The position numbers were made by a program, and so were the translations under genes. The notes under the pieces are model-generated. The model saw nothing but the letters and a program-made list of their open reading frames with translations. It was not told where the DNA came from and searched no databases. A DNA stretch of 64,000 nucleotides, taken from assembly GCF_025961225.1 (NCBI RefSeq), contig NZ_JAOQNG010000005.1, forward strand, positions 1-64,000. The letters run 5' to 3'. Below, piece after piece: positions 51,850 to 60,788 of this stretch (position 1 is the first letter of the stretch; every line of letters starts with the position of its first letter). Source of the DNA: Azospirillum canadense. Lineage in GTDB: Bacteria; Pseudomonadota; Alphaproteobacteria; Azospirillales; Azospirillaceae.

Positions 51850-52003
51850 CACGCGGCGAAGCCATGGGCGCCATGACGAGGGCCGGCCGGGTCATCGACC
51901 CCCGAGCGGACCGGTGCGCGCGTTCCACGACGCCAAATACACGGTCTTCCACCGCATGCACGCGGACCAGCTGGCGCATCGCTCGCTTATGGCCGGCCCA
52001 TGA
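51850..52003 (+). pseudogene. C-terminal remnant of an FGGY-type carbohydrate kinase, frameshifted
   Basis: Two frames together give the typical C-terminus of a pentulose kinase: GEAMGAMTRAGRVIDP in one frame (to about 51900), then, one base out, VRAFHDAKYTVFHRMHADQLAHRSLM to TGA at 52001-52003. The frame change lies within cccgagcggaccg (near 51900-51913). Only the last ~45 residues survive. It implies that a sugar-utilisation gene once lay to the left. Assignment is by motif reading. Confidence 0.5.
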
Positions 52004-52020
52004 CAGCCGAATGATGGGGT

Positions 52021-52629
52021 TCAGGCCGCAAGGCGAGCGATTTCGGCCTTCGCGCCATTGATCGACTGGGCGCGCTGCTCCTCGCCAAGCGCCACCCCCT
52101 CTGCGCGAACGAAGGTGATGTCGGTGATCCCAAGGAAGCTGAAGAAGCCCGACAAATAGGTTTCCTGGTGGTCAAGCGCCGCTGCCTGCGAACCGGGGCC
52201 GTACACGCCACCGCGCGAGGATGCGATGATGACCTTCTTGCCGCCGGCGAGTCCCTCGACGCCGTTTTCGGTGTAGCGAAATGTCCGCCCCGCGACGGCA
52301 AGCCGGTCGATCCAGGCCTTGAGCTGGCTTGGGACGCCGAAGTTGTACATCGGCGCGCCGACGACGACGATGTCCGCGCCCAGGAAATTGTCCAAGGCTT
52401 TCCCACTGGCCTTCACATCCTCGCGCAGCGCGTCGTCGTCGGGGACGGCGCCCTGTGCCGCAGCGAGATGCGCGCCGGTGAGATGCCCAATTGGCGCGGT
52501 CGCGAGATCGAGGCGGACGACCTCGATCTCCGGATGCCGGCGGCGTTCCGCCTCAACGATCGACGCCGACAATTCGCGACTCACCGAAGCGAGGCCGAGG
52601 ATGCTCGAGTCGACATGGAGAAGCTTCAT
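52021..52629 (-). CDS. azoR: FMN-dependent NADH-azoreductase (AzoR family)
   Basis: Two-electron flavin quinone/azo reductase that lowers oxidative stress from quinones. The 202-residue protein (ATG 52629) matches the family throughout: KLLHVDSSILGLASVSRELSASIVE at the start, IVVVGAPMYNFGVPSQLKAWIDRLAVAGRTFRYTENGVEGLAGGKKVIIASSRGGVYG for the FMN- and dimer-contact region, and GITDITFVRAEGVALGE at the end. It is divergent from a LysR-type gene that probably controls it. Confidence 0.88.
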   Translation of the reverse strand: MKLLHVDSSILGLASVSRELSASIVEAERRRHPEIEVVRLDLATAPIGHLTGAHLAAAQGAVPDDDALREDVKASGKALDNFLGADIVVVGAPMYNFGVPSQLKAWIDRLAVAGRTFRYTENGVEGLAGGKKVIIASSRGGVYGPGSQAAALDHQETYLSGFFSFLGITDITFVRAEGVALGEEQRAQSINGAKAEIARLAA

Positions 52630-52732
52630 GGGTGTGTTTCCTTGTTGGAGCATCGGAGAGGACCTGAGGAACGAAAGGGCCGAGGTCATTGACGGTGCGA
52701 ACGTAGCGTCGCGTTGGTTAGCGCGATAGCCT

Positions 52733-52753
52733 ATGGATTTCGATACTATCCAT
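52733..52753. promoter_or_regulatory. Dyad between azoR and its LysR regulator
   Basis: ATGGAT (52733-52738) and ATCCAT (52748-52753) form an inverted repeat with a 9-bp spacer, in the divergent control region. LysR proteins bind such dyads. If the LysR gene starts at 52769 the dyad is non-coding. If it starts at 52733 the dyad is part of the gene. Confidence 0.4.
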
Positions 52754-52768
52754 CGTTATGCTCGATGG

Positions 52769-53749
52769 ATGCTCGACGGCGTTTCCTTGGACCAACTCCG
52801 CACCTTCGTGGCTGCGGCTGATTCCGGCAGCTTCTCGTCGGCAGGCCGGCGCCTTGGCCGTGCGCAGTCGGTTGTCAGCCAGACAATGGCGAATTTGGAG
52901 GGGCAGCTTGGCGTCAAGCTGTTCGACCGCTCCGGTCGTTTGCCGCTTTTGACCGAGGCTGGTCGGGCGTTGCTGGCCGACGCCCGGGCGGTTTTGCACC
53001 GCATGGACGCGTTCAAAGTGCGTGCCCGTGGCCTGTCCGAAGGGCTCGAACCGGAACTGTCCGCGGCGGTCGACGTCATGTTTCCGATCGAGCTTCTCAC
53101 ACGCGCAGTGACGGACTTCCAGACGGCGTTCCCCGACACGCCGCTGCGCATCTATGTCGAAGCCATGGGGGCGGTCCTCCAGCCGGTCCTTGATCGGCGG
53201 TGCGCCATCGCAATCTCCGGATCATTGCCTCTGGTGCCCTCGGAGCTGAGCCAAGATCGCCTGCTGGCGGTCGGCATGGTGATGGTGGCCGCGCCCGCGC
53301 ACCCGGTTGCGGCGTTGCCCGCGCCAATCTCGTCAAAGGCTCTGGAAGGGTTCGTGCAGCTCGTCCTGACTGACCGGTCGAAGTTGTCTGAAGGTCGCGA
53401 TTTTGGTGTCCTTTCTCCGAAGACGTGGAGGCTTGCGGATCTCGGCGCCAAGCTGTCCTTCCTGCGCGCCGGGCTCGGATGGGGCAGCATGCCCCATTGG
53501 CTGGTCGCGGACGATCTCGCGGCGGGAACACTGGTGGAGCTTGCGATCGAGGATTGGCCCACCGGCTTCAAAATGCCTATGTTCGCGGTCCACCGCTCCG
53601 ACGGTCCGCCCGGTCCGGCGGGGCGATGGCTGATCCAGCGCCTGAAGGCGTTGGCTAGCGATTGCGCCGAGCACGACGCCGACACGCTCCCCGAAGACGG
53701 CACCGTGCGCACGTCGACATCAAACACATCGGAACAACGCACGGCTTGA
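52769..53749 (+). CDS. LysR-family transcription regulator, divergent from azoR
   Basis: The N-terminal helix-turn-helix is LDQLRTFVAAADSGSFSSAGRRLGRAQSVVSQTMANLEGQLGVKLFDRSGRLPLLTEAGRALLADARAVL. A substrate-binding domain follows. I prefer ATG 52769 (326 residues) to 52733 because the family usually starts just before LDQLRTF. The C-terminal ~25 residues are an acidic/Thr-rich extension. The context suggests that it controls azoR in response to quinone- or azo-type compounds. Confidence 0.82.
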   Translation: MLDGVSLDQLRTFVAAADSGSFSSAGRRLGRAQSVVSQTMANLEGQLGVKLFDRSGRLPLLTEAGRALLADARAVLHRMDAFKVRARGLSEGLEPELSAAVDVMFPIELLTRAVTDFQTAFPDTPLRIYVEAMGAVLQPVLDRRCAIAISGSLPLVPSELSQDRLLAVGMVMVAAPAHPVAALPAPISSKALEGFVQLVLTDRSKLSEGRDFGVLSPKTWRLADLGAKLSFLRAGLGWGSMPHWLVADDLAAGTLVELAIEDWPTGFKMPMFAVHRSDGPPGPAGRWLIQRLKALASDCAEHDADTLPEDGTVRTSTSNTSEQRTA

Positions 53750-54776
53750 GGTGCGCGATCAATCGTCGACGATATACGGACGGAACCTCGACAAGACCAT
53801 GTCGATCGCTTAGAGCTTGTTCGTAGCAGGGTCGTGCCAGCTTGTATTGGTTGGGGTTCTACTTTGAGCTGAAGAGGGGAGTTGCTCCGGCGGGGAGGTA
53901 TGGTACACCTGCCGCCCGTGTTACGACCGCTTGGACCAGCACTCTACGGGTATCCTAACACGACGTTGCCCATCGGAACCGCACAGCCATGGTCATTCCT
54001 GCGCGCACTCGCAAGCCCCACTCGGACGTCACCCACCACCGTTCAGTCATTGCCAAAGCCCACCGGCGGTACAACGCTGGACCCCACGCCCCCCCCCGGC
54101 ACGAGCATCACCCGCTGCCCGGCTCCCCGGCTCCCCGGCACGCTTGTGCCCTGCGCCGCTTGCTTCTAGCCCCTTACGCTCCGTCGCGCACAAAGGGTTG
54201 GCGCAAGTTTTCAACGTTTGGGCACTCCAGGGTGCCGGTCACACGGCCGCACCACACCGACCCTTACATGCCCGCCCTCGCAACCACCATCCCCATCGCC
54301 TGACCGACATCTGTCTTCGTGCCGGTCTGAACGCTCTCCCAATCAGTACGGATCGTTCCGCTCTTTCTCTCCAGCACCGTCCTTGGTCACCATCCTGCCG
54401 GACCTTACCCGGCTGCATCGCCGGCGGCGAAACGTGCAGCGCGCCCAGCGATCAAGACAACCGCTCTGTGCGAAGCGCTGTGGAAGCAGCCCGGCCGCCC
54501 TGCGGTTCGTCTCCTAACCTCCCAACACTCTGTCCAGACGACCATCACCGTCCCCGTCGCCCCATGAGCAACACATTGCCGTCCCGCGTCACCAGACCTG
54601 AGGGGCAGGACAGCCGGTTCGGGATCAGGTCCGGGTTGAGCCGCACGAAGAGGGGAGGGGAGGGGAGGGCGCCAGAAATGCCGCCCGACGTTCCCGCCAT
54701 CTGATTTCTTCTTTTTGCCTACGATTTCGCGCGATACACTCAGGTCTCTCCTCATCCCTTCTGCCGGAGCCGTCCC
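53750..54776. other. Region of about 1 kb with no supported gene
   Basis: Frames here are short, Pro/Ser/Arg-rich and inconsistent. A purine-rich run (gaggggaggggaggggaggg near 54650-54670) lies upstream of the next gene. It may be decayed or regulatory sequence. Confidence 0.35.
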
Positions 54777-55985
54777 ATGGACACCCTGCTCGACCTCCTT
54801 GATCTCGACGCCCTCGAATCCGCCGCGACTTCGACGGTCACCTTTGGTCCGCGCCTGAGCCGCCCGATCTACGTCGACGGCTACGACACGAGTTCGATGG
54901 ATCCGTCGCAGCATCACATTCTGTTCCGCTGGGTCAACGACACGGAAAGCAGTGTGGCGCCGATGAAGATGTTCCTTTCCGCGGACGACCCGTCGGCTGG
55001 CAACGCGGACCCGACCAAGCGGCGCCCGTCCATCCAGGATTTCGAGTCCAGGGAACTCGCCCACGCCATCGACACCAACAACATGCCGGTGATTTTGGCG
55101 TTGCCGCAGGAAACGAACGCCAAGTGTTTCACACGGCTGGGCGGCATCATCCTGGCCGATCGGCTGCGTGAAGTCGATGGAGGGTGGGAGGCCCGCTGGC
55201 TCGTGCCGATCCGCCAGTCTCACGACGACAGCAAGCACAACGCCTTCCTCGGGTGGACGAACATCCACAAGCGGCCGTCGGGCCGCGGCTACGACGTCGA
55301 ATGCCTTCTCGAGCCGAACGCGACCCTCGTGACCACCTTCGGCGACCTGGTCAACGCCATGCGAGCGGCCTTTGCGGACGCCACGTTCGGCCGGCCGGGC
55401 GTCTACCTGCGCCTTTTCCAGGTTGCGGACGACGGTGCGCGGACGTTCAAGTTCATCGTCGGCGCGACCAAGGACAGCACGGGCCGCATCGACCGCCGCG
55501 ATAAGAAACTCGCCACGAACGAATGGACGCTGCGTACGATCGACGAGGCCATCGCGGACTTCCTGGGTACCGACGCCGGCAAACTTTTGAACAAGTCGTC
55601 CTGGGGCGGCAAGGTGGCGATCGAGGTCATCCCGCTGATGACCCTCCAGTTCGGTGAAAAGAGCATCCGCTCCATGACCCCGGATGTCCCCTACACGATC
55701 ACGAAGACGGCCGCGGGCGAACCGGCGCAAGGCGGGCCCTCGGCACTCCACGGCTACAGCAACTCCACCGTGCGCCTGACCGCCGTATTTGAGCAAGGAG
55801 CCTCGCAGCCGAAATATTACATCGTCAGCCGCGCGCAGCCGATGACGGGTGAACTCTTTTCTCTGCGCGACTTGCCCACCGAGCATTACAACCCGGGCGC
55901 GGCGGCGACCTTCCCGGTTTACCCCAAGCTGGACAAGCCCGCTTACGACGCCAACTCCGCGCTGGAAGGCGAATTCAAGGTTTGA
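54777..55985 (+). CDS. Hypothetical protein (402 aa)
   Basis: A clear single gene with a ggag ribosome site at ATG 54777 and a terminator after it. The product is soluble, with beta-rich stretches and no signal peptide. Notable parts are GYDTSSMDPSQHHILFRWVNDTE, KCFTRLGGIILADRLREVDGGWEARWLVPIRQSHDDSKHNAFLGWTNIHKRPSGRGYDVECLL and VYLRLFQVADDGARTFKFIVGATKDSTGRIDRRDKKLATNEW. I do not recognise it. Having its own leader and terminator suggests an independently controlled gene. Confidence 0.7.
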   Translation: MDTLLDLLDLDALESAATSTVTFGPRLSRPIYVDGYDTSSMDPSQHHILFRWVNDTESSVAPMKMFLSADDPSAGNADPTKRRPSIQDFESRELAHAIDTNNMPVILALPQETNAKCFTRLGGIILADRLREVDGGWEARWLVPIRQSHDDSKHNAFLGWTNIHKRPSGRGYDVECLLEPNATLVTTFGDLVNAMRAAFADATFGRPGVYLRLFQVADDGARTFKFIVGATKDSTGRIDRRDKKLATNEWTLRTIDEAIADFLGTDAGKLLNKSSWGGKVAIEVIPLMTLQFGEKSIRSMTPDVPYTITKTAAGEPAQGGPSALHGYSNSTVRLTAVFEQGASQPKYYIVSRAQPMTGELFSLRDLPTEHYNPGAAATFPVYPKLDKPAYDANSALEGEFKV

Positions 55986-56018
55986 TACCGGCCGGGCACA
56001 CAGTGGGCCAACCCACCG

Positions 56019-56052
56019 CGGCGGGCTTGTTCAGGCCCGCCATTCTTTTTTT
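56019..56052 (+). terminator. Rho-independent terminator
   Basis: ggcgggc (56020-56026) pairs with gcccgcc (56035-56041) across 8 nt and is followed by attcttttttttc. It lies 34 bp after the stop of the 402-residue gene and is the clearest terminator in the window. Confidence 0.8.
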
Positions 56053-56308
56053 CTTGGCAATGTTGCAGCCGTCGACCGGGCGTGGTACGGCCCCAAACAC
56101 ACGGTGTCCGTAACCAGCAGTCCGTCCTTTCATCCGCCACAGCGTATGCGCGTTCCTTTCGGCCGCCCTGGCCGGCTTCGCCGGCCCGTTGTGCAACGGC
56201 GCGAGACGCAGGTGCCTTGGTGCCTGTTGGCCATCAACGGGCGGCCAACCGCAAGCGGTCCCACACGCGGGCGATTGGCCTCACGCAGTCCGAGAGGGCA
56301 GGGGAGGA

Positions 56309-56563
56309 ATGAAAACACAGCGATGTGGTTCACCACGCCCTGCGCACGACCACCAGCGCTTTGAATGGATGTCCGTCACAGGCTTCGCGTCGCCGAGCAC
56401 CGGCCTGGAGATCTGGTTCCTGACCGCCACCGTCAACACCGCGCTGTCCAGCGCGCTGCACGCCGCCTTCGCCCGGGAGGTTGGCGCCGGCGGAGCGACG
56501 ATGGCCCATGACGAACGAACCGATCGCCAACCAGCACTTCGACACCCTGGTCGAGCTCGATGA
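56309..56563 (+). CDS. Short hypothetical ORF (84 aa)
   Basis: Preceded by a strong ribosome site (aggggagga). It contains SVTGFASPSTGLEIWFLTATVNTALSSALHAAFAREVGAGG but ends in basic, low-quality sequence, and overlaps the next frame by 56 bp. Possibly the broken start of a longer gene. No family recognised. Confidence 0.3.
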   Translation: MKTQRCGSPRPAHDHQRFEWMSVTGFASPSTGLEIWFLTATVNTALSSALHAAFAREVGAGGATMAHDERTDRQPALRHPGRAR

Positions 56564-56654
56564 CACGCTCGCCGATCACGGCTGTGCCCTCGCCGATGAT
56601 CCCGACCGCATCACGGCCGAGACGCTCTTCCATTGGTGGCCCGCCTTTGCCTAA
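56508..56654 (+). CDS. Short acidic hypothetical protein (48 aa)
   Basis: MTNEPIANQHFDTLVELDDTLADHGCALADDPDRITAETLFHWWPAFA is a compact, acidic helical peptide with natural-looking composition. The start at 56508 has no strong ribosome site. It may be a small regulator or the end of a decayed gene. No family recognised. Confidence 0.4.
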   Translation: MTNEPIANQHFDTLVELDDTLADHGCALADDPDRITAETLFHWWPAFA

Positions 56655-56939
56655 AATGCCCTCATGGGGAGACTTCAGGCGCCGGCCGTATGAGCCAGCA
56701 CTCGGTGGGTGATATGACGCAGCTTGTATCCAGCGGTACCGTTCCGCGCAGCCGAGGCTGGCGCCGGACCAGTCCACGCGAACGCGCGCAGATGTCGGTC
56801 GGCCGCGAGACACGGGCGCGCGTCGACGCCCGGACCGTGGTGCGCTGGGAGGGTCTGGCGGATGCCGTTCCGGCGCGAACCGAACGCTCGGGCTCGGGCC
56901 AGCCGGATCCGGCGGACCAAAACCGCCTGAGAAGGGCAG

Positions 56940-57190
56940 GGGGTGATCACGTCGTGGTCGGCCGGGACGAGAGCGCCGCTCACCTCCGGTTACGAAGGGC
57001 ACGGCTTGCGCATCGGCGCGGCCCGGGATCGCCGGGCGGCCGGTCTCGACCGCGCGGGACGGGCACAGGGCGACCGGCGGGATTTTCGACGCCTGCCCGC
57101 CAGAGACACCGCTCCTTTGGAGCGCGCCCCGCCGCACCGTGGTCCGGATCGTACGGGTTCATGGCCACGGCGCCGAAAAGGTGTGGCGGC
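56940..57190 (+). pseudogene. Possible remnant of a tyrosine recombinase
   Basis: The frame contains TSGYEGHGLRIGAARDRRAAGLDRAGRAQGDRRDFRRLPARDTAPLERA. This resembles the GHSLRVGAARDLAAAG…QEAGRW segment around the second Arg box of phage/transposon-type tyrosine recombinases. Upstream coding likeness is poor and the catalytic Tyr is not clear, so this is a decayed piece at best. A search against integrases would settle it. Confidence 0.35.
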
Positions 57191-57255
57191 GCTGAGGTCG
57201 AGGCGGTGCGCGTTTCTGCTGGCGTGACGACGTCAGATTAGCCCCGGATCAGACT

Positions 57256-59052
57256 ATGCTGTCGACCATCGTTAAGCGTATCCGTGGCTGGGGCGACGTC
57301 CGGAACGCGCTTTTATCCCCGGCCGGCATCACGGCCGGCAGCCTCACGTTCGCCGCCATGGTGTTGGTGGGCTGTGGGCTTTACGCGTGGTACAGCCGGG
57401 ACGCCTACGTCCACCGGGCCGAAGCGTCCCTCCTGAGTGTCACGCGCGCCTTGGAACATCACGCTGCGCGTTCGTTCGCCGCGGCGGATCGCGTGCTCCG
57501 CGCGGTCGTGGCGCAAAGTGAGGGGCGCGACCCCACAGCGATCTGGCCGAAAGAGATGCAAGCCGTCCTCGCGGAACGGGCGGCGGCGTCCTCCATTGTC
57601 TTGAACATGATCGTTCTCAACGCCCAAGGCGACGTCGTTGCCGATTCCGACAGCTTCCCACCCCGCCGGATGAACGCCTCCGACCGTCCCTACTTCGTCG
57701 CGCACCGCGACGGTGACGGCGAGGGGCTTTACATCTCCGCGACGTTCAAAAGCCGCCTCACCGGGAGGGTCGTGTTCGGTATGAGCCGCCGGCTGTCCGA
57801 TGTCGACGGGCGGTTCGCCGGGGTGGCCCTCGCCATCATCGACGCGGACCATTTTCACACCCTCTACACGGGGCTGAACCTCGGCTTCGATGGCACAACC
57901 GCGCTGCTGACCACAGCGGGGGACGTGCTGATGCGGCACCCCTTCACCGAGGATCTGGTCGGGCGCAACGCCGGCCAGGCGCCGCTCTTCACCGCGCATC
58001 TGCCCAAAGCGCCGGAGGGCTCCTTCCAGGTCACGAGCATCTTCGACGGCACCCGGCGCTTGGCCGCATACAAGCGGCTGGACCGTTTGCCGCTCGTGGT
58101 CACCGCGTCCTACACGCTGGATCGCGTGCTCGACGACTGGCGCCGGACCATGCGGCTGGCTGGCCTGCTGGCGCTGTTGCTGGCCAGCGGCTGCGCGCTC
58201 GGCGGCATGGCGGTCGCGCGTGAGGTGTCGCGGCGGCGCCACGCCGAGGGCGCGGCGCGCGAGGCCTTAACCACCGTGGAAAAGGCTTTGGAGGAGGCGC
58301 ACAGCGCGCGCCTTGTGGCTGAAGCCGCCGACCGCAGCAAGTCCAACTTCCTGGCGATGATGAGCCACGAGCTGCGCACCCCGCTCAACGCGATCATCGC
58401 GCTGTCCGAGTTGCTCTCGATCGAGAGCCGCCAGCCGTCGCGGGCGGAAGCGGCTGAGTATATCAACGATATTCGGCAGAGCGGGACGCATTTGCTCGCG
58501 CTGATCGATGACATCCTCGACCTGTCCAAGGTCGACGCCGGACGGTCCACGCTCGATCTCCAGGCGGTCGATCTTGGAGAGATCGTCGCGGCGGCGGTTC
58601 GTGTGGTGAACGGACAGGCCGCCGCGAAAAGGGTTGAGGTGCGCGTGCCGGCGCCCGCGTGGCGAATCGTCCTGTTCGCGGACCCAACGAAGCTTCAGCA
58701 GGCCTTCATCAACGTGATTGGGAACGCCGTCAAGTTCACCGATGCGGGCGGCACCGTGACGGTGATGACGAGCGCGAGCGAGGATTGGGCCCGCGTTCTG
58801 GTGGTCGACACGGGCATCGGTCTGTCGCCGCAGGACTTGGCGCACGTCTTCAAGCCGTTCTGGCAAAGCGACCGGACGCCATCGCGTCGCCATGGCGGCA
58901 CCGGCCTGGGCCTGGCGATCACCAAGCGCCTGCTGGACATGCACGGTGGCGACATCCGCCTGGTGAGCGACGTCGGGAGCGGCACGAGCGCGGAAATCCT
59001 GATTCCGCGGCACGACGTGACGACGCTCACACTCGCGGAAGGGAGTGCTTGA
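57256..59052 (+). CDS. Membrane sensor histidine kinase with Cache-type sensor
   Basis: The 598-residue protein has two membrane helices (~25-47 and ~295-315) around a periplasmic dCache-like domain (~50-290: SLLSVTRALEHHAARSFAAADRVLRAVV, NMIVLNAQGDVVADSDSF, SDRPYFVAHRDGDGEGLYISATFKSRLTG). A coiled coil follows, with EEAHSARLVAEAADRSKSNFLAMMSHELRTPLNAI and His371 as the phospho-acceptor. The catalytic domain has N-box NVIGNAVKFTDAGG, G1 DTGIGL and G2 HGGTGLGLAI. No receiver domain is attached and no response regulator lies beside it. It resembles kinases that sense small molecules such as amino or organic acids. The ligand is unknown. Confidence 0.88.
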   Translation: MLSTIVKRIRGWGDVRNALLSPAGITAGSLTFAAMVLVGCGLYAWYSRDAYVHRAEASLLSVTRALEHHAARSFAAADRVLRAVVAQSEGRDPTAIWPKEMQAVLAERAAASSIVLNMIVLNAQGDVVADSDSFPPRRMNASDRPYFVAHRDGDGEGLYISATFKSRLTGRVVFGMSRRLSDVDGRFAGVALAIIDADHFHTLYTGLNLGFDGTTALLTTAGDVLMRHPFTEDLVGRNAGQAPLFTAHLPKAPEGSFQVTSIFDGTRRLAAYKRLDRLPLVVTASYTLDRVLDDWRRTMRLAGLLALLLASGCALGGMAVAREVSRRRHAEGAAREALTTVEKALEEAHSARLVAEAADRSKSNFLAMMSHELRTPLNAIIALSELLSIESRQPSRAEAAEYINDIRQSGTHLLALIDDILDLSKVDAGRSTLDLQAVDLGEIVAAAVRVVNGQAAAKRVEVRVPAPAWRIVLFADPTKLQQAFINVIGNAVKFTDAGGTVTVMTSASEDWARVLVVDTGIGLSPQDLAHVFKPFWQSDRTPSRRHGGTGLGLAITKRLLDMHGGDIRLVSDVGSGTSAEILIPRHDVTTLTLAEGSA

Positions 59053-59221
59053 CGGCGCGGCCCCACGCGCGTCGGCCATACCGGAAGAGGTCGGCGTCCC
59101 CGCGTCATCTCAGGCGGTCAGGACGGGCCTGCTGGGCGTGCGGCCACCACGTGGGGGAACCTTGACATCAAGGCCTCGGTTAAGCTCACATGCGGCCGGA
59201 ACGTTTGAGGAACACGCCACG

Positions 59222-59656
59222 ATGGACGAGGACGAGCCGCGGCCGGTGTGGGCCGGGTCCAACACAGACGAGGGCGACTTCAACGGCGCACCAATCATGT
59301 ATGTGAGCGCCTGGTGCGGGGTGTGCGCTGACACGGTCGACGCACACCTGGGGCTGGACCCTCGGCCGTGCCGGTGCGGGGCATCCCTCGTTGAGATTGT
59401 GGGCGGTGGCCAGCGGTGGCGGCGGGGCGGCCCAGCACGCGACCTGGGGGCGATCTTGGGGCGTCGACCGGAGGAGGCGCCGCGCGACGGGGCGCGCGTT
59501 GTCGCCTGGATTGCCGGCGTCCGACGCGTGGCCGACAGCCGGTGGGAGGGCGGCGGTTGGCGGATGCGCGGCCCGGATGGTTGGGAGCGGGTGGACGGTG
59601 ACCTAATCGCCTGGCTGCCACGATCGCTGGAGGCGGACACCGAAGAGGTGTTGTGA
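59222..59656 (+). CDS. Small hypothetical protein, DUF551-like end (144 aa)
   Basis: From ATG 59222 the protein starts with an acidic stretch. It then has cysteines that may bind a metal (WCGVCADT…PRPCRCG) and a C-terminal block WIAGVRRVADSRWEGGGWRMRGPDGWERVDGDLIAWLPRSLEA. The VDG…LIAWLPRS end resembles the 'W-x-x-P' end of DUF551 proteins, but this is a weak match. It follows the kinase gene by 169 bp. Role unknown. Confidence 0.5.
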   Translation: MDEDEPRPVWAGSNTDEGDFNGAPIMYVSAWCGVCADTVDAHLGLDPRPCRCGASLVEIVGGGQRWRRGGPARDLGAILGRRPEEAPRDGARVVAWIAGVRRVADSRWEGGGWRMRGPDGWERVDGDLIAWLPRSLEADTEEVL

Positions 59657-59770
59657 CCGATTGACCTCGCCCACCCACGCGCGGTGGCACATCAGCTGCG
59701 GCGGCGCGATCCTGCAATCGATGAAAGCAAGCCGCCAGTGTCGAGGCGCTCGGCTGAGCACGGTTGGGCA

Positions 59771-60679
59771 TCAACCGGCGTTGAACCAGACCGAACTGTG
59801 AAAGCCATGGGACAGCACCTCCCAGGCGCGTTTGGCCGTCGGCAGAGAAAGCGTCTCCGGCAAAGCGACCGCCCAAACCTCAACGCCGAGCGGTTCCCCG
59901 ACCGGCAAAACGACGACCGAAGGGTCAAGCAACTCCGAGAACGTCGGCAGCAAGGAAATGCCGGCTCCGGTCAGCGTGACACGGTGTAACGCCGAACTGG
60001 TCGACACCGTCACCACCGGCCCATTGGCTCCGGTCGCGGCGATGTCCGCCCACCGTGCGAACGACGGGAGAATGGTGTAGGCGCTGTGCTGGAGGATTGG
60101 GCGCCGCGCCAAGTCCGCCACGGTTTGTGGAGCGCCGTTTGCCTCCAGGTAACCGCGCGACGCCGCCGGGCGGAACTGCATGAGGCCGAGTTTGCGGGAG
60201 ACGTAGTCGCTCGTCTTGGGGATCGGCGCGCCAGGCTGGACCAGGATCACTTCGATGTCAGCGGGCGTGCCCAGTGGCAGGAAGCTCACCGGCGGCAAGG
60301 CATCGGAGAACCGCACGGGGCACGTCGGCGGCGCGAAGCCGGAGGACAGCGGCGCGAGGATGTAGGAACTGAGGCCTTCCGGAGCGCTGATCGTGACCGG
60401 GCGTTGCACGGCACGCCCAACGCCACTCACCGCGTCATCGAACTTGACAACGGCTTCCATGACGCTCTCCGCGGCGGCGACCACTTGCCGCCCGGCCTCG
60501 GTCAACTCTGTGCCCGTGGTTCGTTTGAGAAACAGGGGGATGCCGGCCGCTTGCTCCAACTCGCTCATCCGCCGGCTGACGGTGGATTCCTTGATCCCAA
60601 CGATCGAGGCGGCGCGATTGAAGGATCCGCTGTCGGCAATCGCCATCAACAGCCGGATTGTGGTCAGATCGGTCGCCAC
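59771..60679 (-). CDS. LysR-family transcription regulator
   Basis: I place the start at GTG 60679 because ggaggg lies at the right distance; ATGs at 60697 and 60709 are alternatives. The helix-turn-helix is LTTIRLLMAIADSGSFNRAASIVGIKESTVSRRMSELEQAAGIPLFLKRTTGTELTEAGRQVVAAAESVM, followed by a substrate-binding domain. The 302-residue protein is divergent from the acetyltransferase gene at 60789 and may control it. The inducer is unknown. Confidence 0.8.
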   Translation of the reverse strand: MATDLTTIRLLMAIADSGSFNRAASIVGIKESTVSRRMSELEQAAGIPLFLKRTTGTELTEAGRQVVAAAESVMEAVVKFDDAVSGVGRAVQRPVTISAPEGLSSYILAPLSSGFAPPTCPVRFSDALPPVSFLPLGTPADIEVILVQPGAPIPKTSDYVSRKLGLMQFRPAASRGYLEANGAPQTVADLARRPILQHSAYTILPSFARWADIAATGANGPVVTVSTSSALHRVTLTGAGISLLPTFSELLDPSVVVLPVGEPLGVEVWAVALPETLSLPTAKRAWEVLSHGFHSSVWFNAG

Positions 60680-60788
60680 CGCCGTACCCTCCCCCATGCA
60701 CAACCGCACCGCCCCCAGTGGGGGTACGATCGTACTCTACCGCGGCATACCATCGTGTGCACACAGCAATTCGCAGCGAGACGCCGCA

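Noticed and set aside
56633..57241. A 202-codon plus-strand frame as a real gene
   Set aside because: Strong Arg/Gly/Ser bias and no family likeness. Another frame of the same DNA carries the recombinase-like fragment instead.
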